64,000 bases of DNA from Winogradskyella marincola (GTDB taxonomy: Bacteria > Bacteroidota > Bacteroidia > Flavobacteriales > Flavobacteriaceae), in the NCBI RefSeq assembly GCF_029624125.1, contig NZ_JARSBN010000006.1, forward strand, positions 1 through 64,000, in the 5' to 3' direction. The notes under the pieces are model-generated. The model saw nothing but the letters and a program-made list of their open reading frames with translations, searched no databases and was not told the DNA's origin. Shown here piece after piece: positions 43,351 to 51,053 of this stretch (positions are counted from its first letter, which is position 1; every line of letters begins with the position of its first letter). The position numbers were made by a program, and so were the translations under genes.

Positions 43351-44840
43351 TGACGAACAAACCACATATTAATGTTGTATGGCTAAAACGCGATTTACGA
43401 CTTCAGGATAATGAAGCCATTACTAATGCGCTCAGCACTGGTAAACCTACGCTACTGCTGTATGTGTTTGAACATATCTTACTAAACGACAATCATTATA
43501 GTGAACGACATTTTAATTTTATTAAAGAGTCAATCAATGACCTTAACAAGCAATTAGAGCCATATAATACCAAAATATTAAGCGTTACGAGTGATATTCA
43601 AACAGCATTTAACTTAATTCAAGAATTCTATAAAATAGATGCCATTTTCTCTCATGTTGAAACTGGTATTTTAGTGACATACAACAGAGATAAAGAATTT
43701 ACACGTTATTGTCGTAACAATTTCATCCGTTGGAACGAAAGTAAAAACAATGGTGTAGAGCGTGGACTAACCAATAGAGACAACTGGTTAGAACAATGGG
43801 AAGACTATATTAGTCAACCACTTCTAGAGTTTCATCCAGAAGACAATCAGTTAATAAGCCTTCATGCTATTTCAAAACTAGAAAGTGTACTAACAGTTAC
43901 AAACTTAGACACACCAAAAGACTCTTTATTTCAAAAAGGAGGAAGTTCTATCGCATGGAAATATGCTTCGTCATTTTTTGAAAATCGTCATAAAGACTAC
44001 ATGTTCAACATATCAAAACCAGAAGCATCGCGTACGAGTTGTAGTAGGCTTTCGCCTTATATTGCTTGGGGAAATGTTTCTATCCGACAGATTTTTCAAA
44101 AAGCTCAAAATATTAAAGAACAGAGCAAGGATAAACGACATATTGGCGGTTTTTTATCACGATTACGGTGGCAAGCCCATTTCATTCAAAAGTTTGAAAT
44201 GGAACACACCATGGAAAACGAAAGTGTTAACAAAGGGTATCACAAATTAAAAAAGAGTATTTCTTTAAAATACCAACAAGCATGGAAGGAAGGCCAAACA
44301 GGTTTCCCTCTAGTAGACGCAAGTATGCGTTGTTTAGTAGAGACAGGTTACGTAAACTTTAGAATGCGTGCCATGCTCGTCTCGTTTTTTACACATATTT
44401 TATGGCAACCTTGGCAAAATGCTTCAGAACATTTATCGCAACAATTTTTAGATTTTGAACCTGGTATTCATTTTCCGCAATTGCAAATGCAAGCTGGTGA
44501 AACCGGAATAAATAATTTGAGAATATACAACCCAACACTAAACGGACTAAAGCATGATCCTGATGCTGAGTTTATAAAAAAATGGGTGCCAGAACTTGCA
44601 CATTTAGATGTGCCTTTTATTCATGAACCTTACCTAATGACCGAATTAGAGCAAGGCTTATACAACTTTAAATTAGGCGAAGACTACCCAAAACCCATTG
44701 TAGATATTAAAGAAAACAGAAAGCGTGCCAGCGATATTTTATGGAATATGAAGAAAGATCCTGATGTTGTAAAAGAAAGTTTTCGCATTTTAAAACGACA
44801 TACTCTAAAAGACAGAAACAGCCTTTTACGAAACAACTAA
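43350..44840 (+). CDS. Divergent cryptochrome/photolyase family protein
   Basis: A 496-residue homologue of class I photolyases. The antenna domain starts NVVWLKRDLRLQDNEAI, and the FAD domain has SRLSPYIAWGNVSIRQIF, FPLVDASMRCLVETGYVNFRMRAMLVSF and a final block GIHFPQLQMQAGETGINNLRIYNPT. In ordinary photolyases that last block contains the NN.GNWQW motif (FAD-contacting Asn and the first Trp of the electron-transfer chain); here both are replaced. It belongs to a recognisable subfamily with this alternative block and of unclear activity. Last gene of the first transcription unit of the cluster. Confidence 0.85.
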   Translation: MTNKPHINVVWLKRDLRLQDNEAITNALSTGKPTLLLYVFEHILLNDNHYSERHFNFIKESINDLNKQLEPYNTKILSVTSDIQTAFNLIQEFYKIDAIFSHVETGILVTYNRDKEFTRYCRNNFIRWNESKNNGVERGLTNRDNWLEQWEDYISQPLLEFHPEDNQLISLHAISKLESVLTVTNLDTPKDSLFQKGGSSIAWKYASSFFENRHKDYMFNISKPEASRTSCSRLSPYIAWGNVSIRQIFQKAQNIKEQSKDKRHIGGFLSRLRWQAHFIQKFEMEHTMENESVNKGYHKLKKSISLKYQQAWKEGQTGFPLVDASMRCLVETGYVNFRMRAMLVSFFTHILWQPWQNASEHLSQQFLDFEPGIHFPQLQMQAGETGINNLRIYNPTLNGLKHDPDAEFIKKWVPELAHLDVPFIHEPYLMTELEQGLYNFKLGEDYPKPIVDIKENRKRASDILWNMKKDPDVVKESFRILKRHTLKDRNSLLRNN

Positions 44841-44893
44841 ACGGCTCTGCTCTCACTGTAAAAATAGTACAATCATAATTCCTTGTTAATTTT

Positions 44894-44936
44894 TGTTTAA
44901 CTTTTTAAAATAAAGGTTAAACATTTTGTATATTTG
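44894..44936 (+). promoter_or_regulatory. Photolyase-cluster promoter 2 with inverted-repeat operator
   Basis: TGTTTAAC (44894-44901), 14 bases, GTTAAACA (44916-44923), 5 bases, then a perfect -7 box TATATTTG (44929-44936). All spacings equal those at 36170-36212. The repeat centre (44908.5) falls on the -33 position, which has no TTG. The start codon follows only 3 bases later. Confidence 0.78.
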
Positions 44937-44939
44937 AGT

Positions 44940-45377
44940 ATGCTAATAGATACTACACATTATAATTCTGAACACAAACAAATCATTGCAGACCTTGTTG
45001 GCAGTCCTTTTTGTTTGGTACAGAAATTGAAATTAAGAGGTGTAGGTTCTAAGCGTATGATTGTAGATGAAGTTAGTCCTAATTTACAACAAGTGCTAAA
45101 CATAGTGTCAGATATTAACTATGGTAATATAGAACTACGACCAAAAGGCATTCTAATTCATATTACAAAAGGCTTAAAAAACTTTACTTGGATTATACCT
45201 TATTACCATTTGGTTATTTATAAAATCAATGGTTCTAGCATACATGCGCAAGGAAAATTTGTGCACTTTAGAGCTAACAAAACTTTTAAAGAAAATAAGA
45301 AATTTTTTGACAAGTTAATCGACCAAAAGACAAAGCATGACATGCTTTATAAAATGCCTGACACCTTATGGATTTAA
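44940..45377 (+). CDS. Hypothetical protein heading the second photolyase-cluster operon
   Basis: A 145-residue protein of no recognised family, soluble and basic. A C-terminal beta-rich part (WIIPYYHLVIYKINGSSIHAQGKFVHF, about residues 80-106) resembles a small barrel. The first ATG (44940) is only 3 bases past the -7 box, so the transcript would be leaderless. A TTG 6 bases upstream is impossible as a start if the promoter is right. The next in-frame Met would cut off about 35 residues. Its stop overlaps the next gene by 10 bases. Confidence 0.65.
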   Translation: MLIDTTHYNSEHKQIIADLVGSPFCLVQKLKLRGVGSKRMIVDEVSPNLQQVLNIVSDINYGNIELRPKGILIHITKGLKNFTWIIPYYHLVIYKINGSSIHAQGKFVHFRANKTFKENKKFFDKLIDQKTKHDMLYKMPDTLWI

Positions 45378-45640
45378 CACAAAGACATATTGATCGGGTT
45401 ATTGAAATGGCATGGGAAGACCGAACACCTTTTGAAGCGATAAAATTTCAATTCGATTTAAAAGAGCAAGAAGTCATCACTTTAATGCGAAAAGAATTAA
45501 AGCCAAGTAGCTTTAGATTATGGCGAAAACGCGTACAAGGAAGAGCAACTAAACACACAAAGAAACGAACATTTGACAAAGGCAGATTTAAATGCTCGCG
45601 TCAAAAAACAATAACGAATAACTCTATTTCAAAACGTTAA
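45368..45640 (+). CDS. TIGR03643 family protein
   Basis: A 90-residue basic protein with the TIGR03643 signature: IDRVIEMAWEDRTPFEAIKFQF (about residues 8-29), then EVITLMRKELKPSSFRLWRKRVQGRATKH. It looks like a small helix-turn-helix-type nucleic-acid binder. This family is typically found beside photolyase and light-response genes; the function is unknown. It overlaps the preceding gene by 10 bases. Confidence 0.85.
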   Translation: MDLTQRHIDRVIEMAWEDRTPFEAIKFQFDLKEQEVITLMRKELKPSSFRLWRKRVQGRATKHTKKRTFDKGRFKCSRQKTITNNSISKR

Positions 45641-45695
45641 CACGTGCTTTGATTTAAGCTTGGAGTACTTAAAGACAGCACATTAAAAAGATGCT

Positions 45696-46388
45696 ATGAA
45701 TACAAAAGCAATTTCCAAAAACAATGGTCAAAAACTTAATGGTTTTAGCACAGAAGCCATTGGTGACGACCACTTATTCACCAGCTTAGAAACACCAATG
45801 AAAGCAAATGCTTTCGATATGTCTAATGAAGAAAAAAAGAGCAGAATCTCTATTTTATTTTCAGAAATTATGGATGTACTAGGCTTAGATCTTACAGATG
45901 ATTCTCTAAGTGGCACACCAGACCGTGTAGCTAAAATGTACGTTGAAGAAATATTTTCGGGTTTAGATCCTCAAAATAAACCTAAAGTTGCATTATTCGA
46001 TAATAAATATCAATACAACCAAATGTTGGTAGAAAAGAATATTACATTTTATTCTAACTGCGAACATCATTTTGTACCAATTATTGGAAAAGCACACATT
46101 GCTTACAAATCTTCAGGAAAAGTTATTGGACTCTCTAAACTTAATAGAATTGTTCAGTATTACGCCAAAAGACCTCAGGTACAAGAACGATTAACCAATC
46201 AGATTGCTAACGAACTAAAAACGGTTTTAGAAACCGAAGATGTTGCTGTAATTATAGATGCCAAACACCTTTGTGTATCGTCAAGAGGTGTTCAAGATGA
46301 CACATCTACAACAGTAACGACCTATTATGGTGGAATTTTTAATACACCAGAAAAAATCAATGAAATTCAAAATTATATAAATAATTAA
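45696..46388 (+). CDS. folE: GTP cyclohydrolase I
   Basis: A 230-residue type I enzyme that converts GTP to dihydroneopterin triphosphate, the first step of pterin and folate synthesis. The zinc-binding and catalytic motifs are SNCEHHFVPIIGKAHIAY (about residues 116-133) and AKHLCVSSRGVQDDTSTTVT (about 189-208). LSKLNRIVQYYAKRPQVQERLT is the usual central block. Placed in a photolyase operon, it may boost supply of pterin-type antenna chromophores (such as methenyltetrahydrofolate). Confidence 0.95.
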   Translation: MNTKAISKNNGQKLNGFSTEAIGDDHLFTSLETPMKANAFDMSNEEKKSRISILFSEIMDVLGLDLTDDSLSGTPDRVAKMYVEEIFSGLDPQNKPKVALFDNKYQYNQMLVEKNITFYSNCEHHFVPIIGKAHIAYKSSGKVIGLSKLNRIVQYYAKRPQVQERLTNQIANELKTVLETEDVAVIIDAKHLCVSSRGVQDDTSTTVTTYYGGIFNTPEKINEIQNYINN

Positions 46389-46391
46389 GTT

Positions 46392-46619
46392 ATGGATATA
46401 TTAGATCAAGCCAAAGAATTTGAAAACAGAAAGTTTTCATTCAAGACAACAAGCGACAGAATTTTAGCTGCAAGAGAAGCAAAAGATATTATCCTTGGTG
46501 TAAACGAGGTTTATAAAAAGAAAAAAGACCAAAAACTTATGGATCTTATGAAGCGCCTTACGGTTATAAAACAAAAGATCGAAAAACGTCTGAAAGGTAA
46601 GCCTTTAACTGCAGCATAA
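46392..46619 (+). CDS. Small hypothetical helical protein
   Basis: A 75-residue, Lys-rich, wholly helical protein (EAKDIILGVNEVYKKKKDQKLMDLMKRLTVIKQKIEKRLKG). It begins 3 bases after folE and its stop overlaps the start of the SDR gene (TAATG). No family is recognised. The conserved position in the operon argues that it is real. Confidence 0.7.
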   Translation: MDILDQAKEFENRKFSFKTTSDRILAAREAKDIILGVNEVYKKKKDQKLMDLMKRLTVIKQKIEKRLKGKPLTAA

Positions 46620-47305
46620 TGAAAACTATAATTGTTATTGGAGGAAGCAAAGGCATTGGCAAAGCCTTAATTTCGTCTTTGCTTTCTTCTTATGATAACA
46701 TTGTTAATATCAGTAGAACTGAGCCTGCAATTTCTGGTGGTAATATAACGCATTATTCCTGTGATATTCTCACAGATGACTTACCTGATATTGAAAGCGC
46801 AGATGGTTTAGTGTATTGTCCTGGAAGCATTAATCTTAAACCCATTAATCGTTTGAGTATTGAGGATTTTCAAGATGATTTTAACCTCAATGTCATAGGT
46901 GCTGTAAAGGCAATTCAAAAATATTTACCAGCATTAAAGAAAGGAAATAATCCTTCTATTGTGCTATTTAGTACAGTTGCTGCAAAATTAGGAATGCCTT
47001 TTCACGCAAGTGTTGCTGCTTCAAAATCAGCGGTTGAAGGCTTAACAAAATCTTTAGGAGCAGAATTAGCGCCAACGGTACGTGTTAATGCAATTGCACC
47101 AACAGTAACTAACACAGAATTGGCTTCAAAACTCTTAAGGAATGACAGTATGATTGAAAAAATGAACGAGCGTCATCCTCTAAAGAAAATCCTTCAACCT
47201 GAAGAAGTTGCTGACATGGCTAAGTTTTTATTGTCTGATAAAGCTTCATCGTTATCTGGACAAATTTTTGAAATGGATTGTGGCATTGTAAGTTTTAAAC
47301 TTTAA
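46619..47305 (+). CDS. Short-chain dehydrogenase/reductase
   Basis: A 228-residue classical-type SDR. The cofactor loop is GGSKGIGKALISSLL (residues about 8-22). The catalytic centre shows Ser in VLFSTVAA and HASVAASKSAVEG in place of the usual YxxxK, so the catalytic Tyr is replaced (Val/Ala-Ala) while Lys remains. RVNAIAPT follows as normal. The Tyr loss suggests altered or absent reductase activity. It sits between folE and tspO in the photolyase cluster; a pterin-related role is conceivable but unproven. Confidence 0.85.
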   Translation: MKTIIVIGGSKGIGKALISSLLSSYDNIVNISRTEPAISGGNITHYSCDILTDDLPDIESADGLVYCPGSINLKPINRLSIEDFQDDFNLNVIGAVKAIQKYLPALKKGNNPSIVLFSTVAAKLGMPFHASVAASKSAVEGLTKSLGAELAPTVRVNAIAPTVTNTELASKLLRNDSMIEKMNERHPLKKILQPEEVADMAKFLLSDKASSLSGQIFEMDCGIVSFKL

Positions 47306-47311
47306 TTTTTG

Positions 47312-47776
47312 ATGAAAAAAATCCAATATCTCATACTGTTTTTAGTCATCAACTTTGGAGGTTTAGCATTAGGAGTTTGGCTGATGGATAATGGACCAAC
47401 ATCCGATTGGTATTTAAGTCTGAATAAAGCTCCATGGACTCCTCCTGGTTGGCTTTTTGGCGTAGCTTGGAGTACCATTATGGCTTGCTTTTCTTGGTAT
47501 TTAGCAGAGCTCTTTATATTAAGAGCCTCAAAATATTTATGGATGATATATATTTTTCAGGTCATTTTGAATGTTGGCTGGAACTTCGTCTTTTTTAATC
47601 AGCACTTAACAACTGTTGGACTTGGAGTTATAATTCTACTAACCTTGGTCATTCTTTATTTTTTCATCACATTTAGAAGCGATAGGCTCAAATATGCCAA
47701 ATATCTACTTCTGCCCTACATCATTTGGTTGTGCATAGCAACATCGCTCAATGCCTACATTGTTTTAAATAATTAA
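47312..47776 (+). CDS. tspO: TspO/MBR family tryptophan-rich sensory protein
   Basis: A 154-residue five-helix membrane protein. Typical motifs are DWYLSLNKAPWTPPGWLFGVAWSTIM (about residues 29-54), with the Pro-rich and Trp-rich loop, and NVGWNFVFFNQH (about 88-99). TspO proteins bind and degrade porphyrins and regulate pigment or stress responses in a light- and oxygen-dependent way, which fits the cluster. The ATG at 47312 is preferred to a TTG one codon earlier. Confidence 0.92.
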   Translation: MKKIQYLILFLVINFGGLALGVWLMDNGPTSDWYLSLNKAPWTPPGWLFGVAWSTIMACFSWYLAELFILRASKYLWMIYIFQVILNVGWNFVFFNQHLTTVGLGVIILLTLVILYFFITFRSDRLKYAKYLLLPYIIWLCIATSLNAYIVLNN

Positions 47777-47778
47777 TC

Positions 47779-48240
47779 ATGAAAATTTACACTCTACACA
47801 AAAAACAGAATTTACCAATCTCTGTAGACGAAGCATGGAATTTTCTATCTGATCCAAGAAATTTAAAAACCATTACTCCAGATTATATGGGCTTTCATAT
47901 ACTTTCTGGTGCTGACAGACCTATGTTTCCTGGGCAAATTATTCAATATATTGTTACACCTGTTTTAGGTATTAAAACAAAATGGGTTACAGAAATCACA
48001 CACGTTAAGGACAAAAAATATTTTGTAGATGAACAACGTTTTGGTCCTTATGCACTTTGGCATCATAAGCATTTTATAAAGCCAATTGAAGGTGGTGTAG
48101 AAATGGAAGATATTGTAGATTATAAAGTTCCTATGGGAATCTTAGGGCAAATGGTGCATCCTTTTTTGGTAAAACCAAAACTTGAAGAAATTTTTAATTA
48201 CAGAACAACAAAGCTTGAAGCGCTTTTCGGAAAATATTAA
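47779..48240 (+). CDS. SRPBCC family protein
   Basis: A 153-residue START/Bet v1-fold protein of the cyclase/dehydrase-like subgroup. The entry LPISVDEAWNFLSDPRNLKTITPDYMGF and the WHHKHFIKPIEGGVEMEDIVDYKVPMG block (about residues 94-120) are typical. It may bind a hydrophobic ligand. It starts 2 bases after tspO and ends 1 base before the last photolyase gene. SRPBCC proteins are frequent members of light-induced photolyase clusters. Confidence 0.88.
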   Translation: MKIYTLHKKQNLPISVDEAWNFLSDPRNLKTITPDYMGFHILSGADRPMFPGQIIQYIVTPVLGIKTKWVTEITHVKDKKYFVDEQRFGPYALWHHKHFIKPIEGGVEMEDIVDYKVPMGILGQMVHPFLVKPKLEEIFNYRTTKLEALFGKY

Positions 48241-48241
48241 T

Positions 48242-49546
48242 ATGAGCAAAGCAGTAAATGTATTTTGGTTTCGTAGAGACCTTAGAGTAGATGATAATGT
48301 AGGATTTTATGAAGCCTTAAAAGGCGAGCATCCTGTTTTACCAATTTTTATTTTCGATTCTGAAATATTAGATAAATTACCAGAAGACGATGCTCGTGTT
48401 ATCTTTATACACCGAACCTTGCAAAATATGAGACAAACCTTGCAAGACAAGCATAACAGCAGTATTGCCATATATCACGGCAAACCACTTGAAATCTACA
48501 AACAACTTACTGAGGATTTTGATATTGATACCGTCTACACTAACCATGATTATGAGCCTTATGCTAAAGAGCGTGATGAAGAAATTCTATCCTTTTTAGA
48601 AGCACAAAATATTGAATTTAAAACCTTCAAAGATCAAGTGATTTTTGAAAAAAACGAAGTCGTAAAAAACGATGGTGATCCATACGTTGTTTACACACCA
48701 TACATGCGTACATGGAAGGAAAAATTCAAAACAATTGATTTAGAAATTTTTTACACCAACAACTATCTAGACAATTTAATAGCACAAACACGCTTGCCAA
48801 ATTTAAGTTTATCAGATATAGGTTTTACAACGTCTAGCCAAGAGATTGCAGATTATGATGTTACACCAACCCTCATTCAAAATTACGAAGACACACGAAA
48901 TTTCCCAGCTAAAGATGGCACATCTCGTTTAGGACCTCACTTACGTTTTGGAACCGTAAGTGTTCGTAAAATGGTAAAAAAAGCCATAGCCGAAAAAAAT
49001 GAAATCTTTTGGCAAGAACTGATTTGGCGTGAGTTTTTTATGCAAATCCTATGGCATTTTCCGCATACAAAAGACAAAGCCTTTAAGAAAAAATACGATC
49101 GTATAGAATGGCGAAATAATGAAGATGATTTTAAAAAATGGTGTGAAGGAAAAACAGGTTATCCTTTGGTTGATGCTGGAATGCGTGAGCTAAACGAAAC
49201 AGGTTTTATGCACAATAGAGTGCGCATGTTGGTTGGTAGCTTTTTGTGCAAACATTTACTTATAGATTGGCGTTGGGGCGAAGCCTATTTTGCAGAAAAG
49301 CTTCATGACTACGAAATGGCAAGTAATGTTGGTAATTGGCAATGGGTAGCAGGTTCTGGTGTAGATGCTGCTCCTTATTTTAGAATATTTAATCCGACAA
49401 CTCAAATTCAGAAATTTGATAAAGACCATAAATACATAAAAAAATGGGTACCAGACTATCAAGAACTCACTTACCCTAAACCTATGGTAGATCATAAAGA
49501 AGCCAGAGAGCGCTGTTTGGCGACTTATAAATCGGCTTTAAAATAA
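48242..49546 (+). CDS. phr: Deoxyribodipyrimidine photolyase, class I
   Basis: A 434-residue CPD photolyase. The antenna domain starts VNVFWFRRDLRVDDNVGF. The FAD domain has GTSRLGPHLRFGTVSVRKM (about residues 222-240), IFWQELIWREFFMQILWHFP and GYPLVDAGMRELNETGFMHNRVRMLVGSFL. The complete terminal block MASNVGNWQWVAGSGVDAAPYFRIFNP (about 358-384) carries the FAD-contacting Asn and the Trp chain. It is the only one of the four homologues here with every classical photolyase residue, so it is the best candidate for the main light-dependent CPD repair enzyme. I start at the ATG at 48242; an upstream extension overlaps the SRPBCC gene. Confidence 0.93.
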   Translation: MSKAVNVFWFRRDLRVDDNVGFYEALKGEHPVLPIFIFDSEILDKLPEDDARVIFIHRTLQNMRQTLQDKHNSSIAIYHGKPLEIYKQLTEDFDIDTVYTNHDYEPYAKERDEEILSFLEAQNIEFKTFKDQVIFEKNEVVKNDGDPYVVYTPYMRTWKEKFKTIDLEIFYTNNYLDNLIAQTRLPNLSLSDIGFTTSSQEIADYDVTPTLIQNYEDTRNFPAKDGTSRLGPHLRFGTVSVRKMVKKAIAEKNEIFWQELIWREFFMQILWHFPHTKDKAFKKKYDRIEWRNNEDDFKKWCEGKTGYPLVDAGMRELNETGFMHNRVRMLVGSFLCKHLLIDWRWGEAYFAEKLHDYEMASNVGNWQWVAGSGVDAAPYFRIFNPTTQIQKFDKDHKYIKKWVPDYQELTYPKPMVDHKEARERCLATYKSALK

Positions 49547-49638
49547 TTACAAATGCACACAATAAATTCAAAATCTGAACGTTACAAACTCAAGACACCA
49601 TGTCTTATAAGAAATAACCATTTCAATAAACAATTTTA

Positions 49639-49666
49639 AAAACCCTGAATTAAAACTCAGGGTTTT
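49639..49666 (-). terminator. Hairpin between phr and murA (first of two)
   Basis: Stem AAAACCCTGA / TCAGGGTTTT with an 8-base loop. On the minus strand it is followed by TTT, and it can also act on phr transcripts. Confidence 0.6.
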
Positions 49667-49676
49667 GCAATAATAA

Positions 49677-49706
49677 AAAAGCTTCAATTATATAATTGAA
49701 GCTTTT
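49677..49706. terminator. Perfect 30-base palindromic terminator between phr and murA
   Basis: AAAAGCTTCAATTAT and its exact inverse form a 15-base-pair hairpin with A and T runs at the ends, suitable for both converging transcripts. Confidence 0.8.
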
Positions 49707-49730
49707 AATTTTCTTATTCATGATAATCTA

Positions 49731-51047
49731 TTAATTACCAGGAACACGTTCTATCTTAGCACCTATTGCTCTAAGACGTTCATCAATGTCCTCGTAACCA
49801 CGATCTATCTGTTCTATATTATGAATTGTAGATGTTCCTTTTGCAGATAATGCTGCTATTAATAATGATATACCAGCTCTAATGTCTGGCGATGTCATTG
49901 TTGTTGCCTTTAATTGCGATTTAAAATCATGACCTATAACAGTTGCTCTGTGCGGATCGCAAAGAATAATCTTAGCTCCCATATCTATCAACTTATCTAC
50001 AAAGAATAAGCGACTTTCAAACATTTTTTGGTGTATTAAAACTTCACCTCTAGCCTGTGTTGCTATTACCAAAACAATACTCAATAAATCTGGTGTAAAA
50101 CCTGGCCAAGGAGCATCTGCAATTGTAAGTATAGAACCATCTATATAATTCTGAATTTGATACCCTTCTGTGTGCGCAGGAATAAAAATATCATCTCCTT
50201 GCTGCTCTACGGTAATTCCTAGTTTTCTAAAAACATTAGGAATCTGCCCTAAGTCATTCCAACTTACATCTTTTATGGTAAGCTCACTTTTTGTCATAGC
50301 AGCTAAACCAATCCAACTACCAATTTCTATCATATCTGGTAGCATTTTGTGCTCTGTACCACCTAAGCTTTCTACACCATCAATAATAAGCATATTAGAT
50401 CCTATACCAGAGATTTTGGCTCCCATTCTATTTAGCATCTTACATAACTGCTGTAAATATGGTTCGCAAGCTGCATTATAGATTGTAGTTTGTCCTTTTG
50501 CCAAAACAGCAGCCATAACAATATTTGCTGTTCCGGTCACAGAAGCTTCGTCTAAAAGCATATAGGTTCCTTGTAGTTCATCTGCTTCTACACCATAGAA
50601 ATAATCTTCTCTGTTGTATCTAAATTTAGCTCCAAGATTAATAAAACCTTCAAAATGGGTATCTAAACGACGACGACCAATTTTATCTCCTCCTGGTTTT
50701 GGAATGTATCCTTTACCAAAACGCCCTAATAAAGGTCCGACAATCATAATAGAGCCTCGTAAACCTTTACCGTCTTCTTTAAATTCTGCTGATTCTAAAT
50801 ATTTTAAATTGACATCATCAGCCTTAAAACTGTAAGAGCCTTTTCCTAATTTTTCTATTTTAACACCTAGCTTTTTTAGTAAAGCAATAAGCTTGTTAAC
50901 ATCGATAATATCTGGAATATTATTAATGATAACAGTCTCTGGAGTTAATAATACTGCACAAAGAATTTGCAAGGCTTCATTTTTAGCACCTTGAGGCTTT
51001 ATTGAACCCTTTAACTGATGTCCGCCTTCTATTTTAAATGTACCCAT
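49731..51047 (-). CDS. murA: UDP-N-acetylglucosamine 1-carboxyvinyltransferase MurA, Asp at active-site position
   Basis: A 438-residue MurA, which joins enolpyruvate to UDP-GlcNAc in the first committed step of peptidoglycan synthesis. The substrate-binding Lys-Asn pair is in GSIKPQGAKNEAL (residues 14-26). The catalytic loop reads KPGGDKIGRRRLDTH (residues 117-131): Asp121 stands where most bacteria have Cys115 in PGGC. Enzymes with Asp here are known to work but to be insensitive to fosfomycin, as in mycobacteria and chlamydiae. It is followed downstream by the phr terminators and lies 6 bases after the DUF4290 gene. Confidence 0.96.
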   Translation of the reverse strand: MGTFKIEGGHQLKGSIKPQGAKNEALQILCAVLLTPETVIINNIPDIIDVNKLIALLKKLGVKIEKLGKGSYSFKADDVNLKYLESAEFKEDGKGLRGSIMIVGPLLGRFGKGYIPKPGGDKIGRRRLDTHFEGFINLGAKFRYNREDYFYGVEADELQGTYMLLDEASVTGTANIVMAAVLAKGQTTIYNAACEPYLQQLCKMLNRMGAKISGIGSNMLIIDGVESLGGTEHKMLPDMIEIGSWIGLAAMTKSELTIKDVSWNDLGQIPNVFRKLGITVEQQGDDIFIPAHTEGYQIQNYIDGSILTIADAPWPGFTPDLLSIVLVIATQARGEVLIHQKMFESRLFFVDKLIDMGAKIILCDPHRATVIGHDFKSQLKATTMTSPDIRAGISLLIAALSAKGTSTIHNIEQIDRGYEDIDERLRAIGAKIERVPGN

Positions 51048-51053
51048 TCGTTA

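Noticed and set aside
48182-48241. Extended N-terminus for the class I photolyase
   Set aside because: It lies wholly inside the SRPBCC gene in another frame; family members begin at the VFWFRRDLR strand.
49677-49706. 30-bp palindrome considered as a regulatory or recombination site
   Set aside because: A/T runs on both sides and the position between convergent genes fit a bidirectional terminator.
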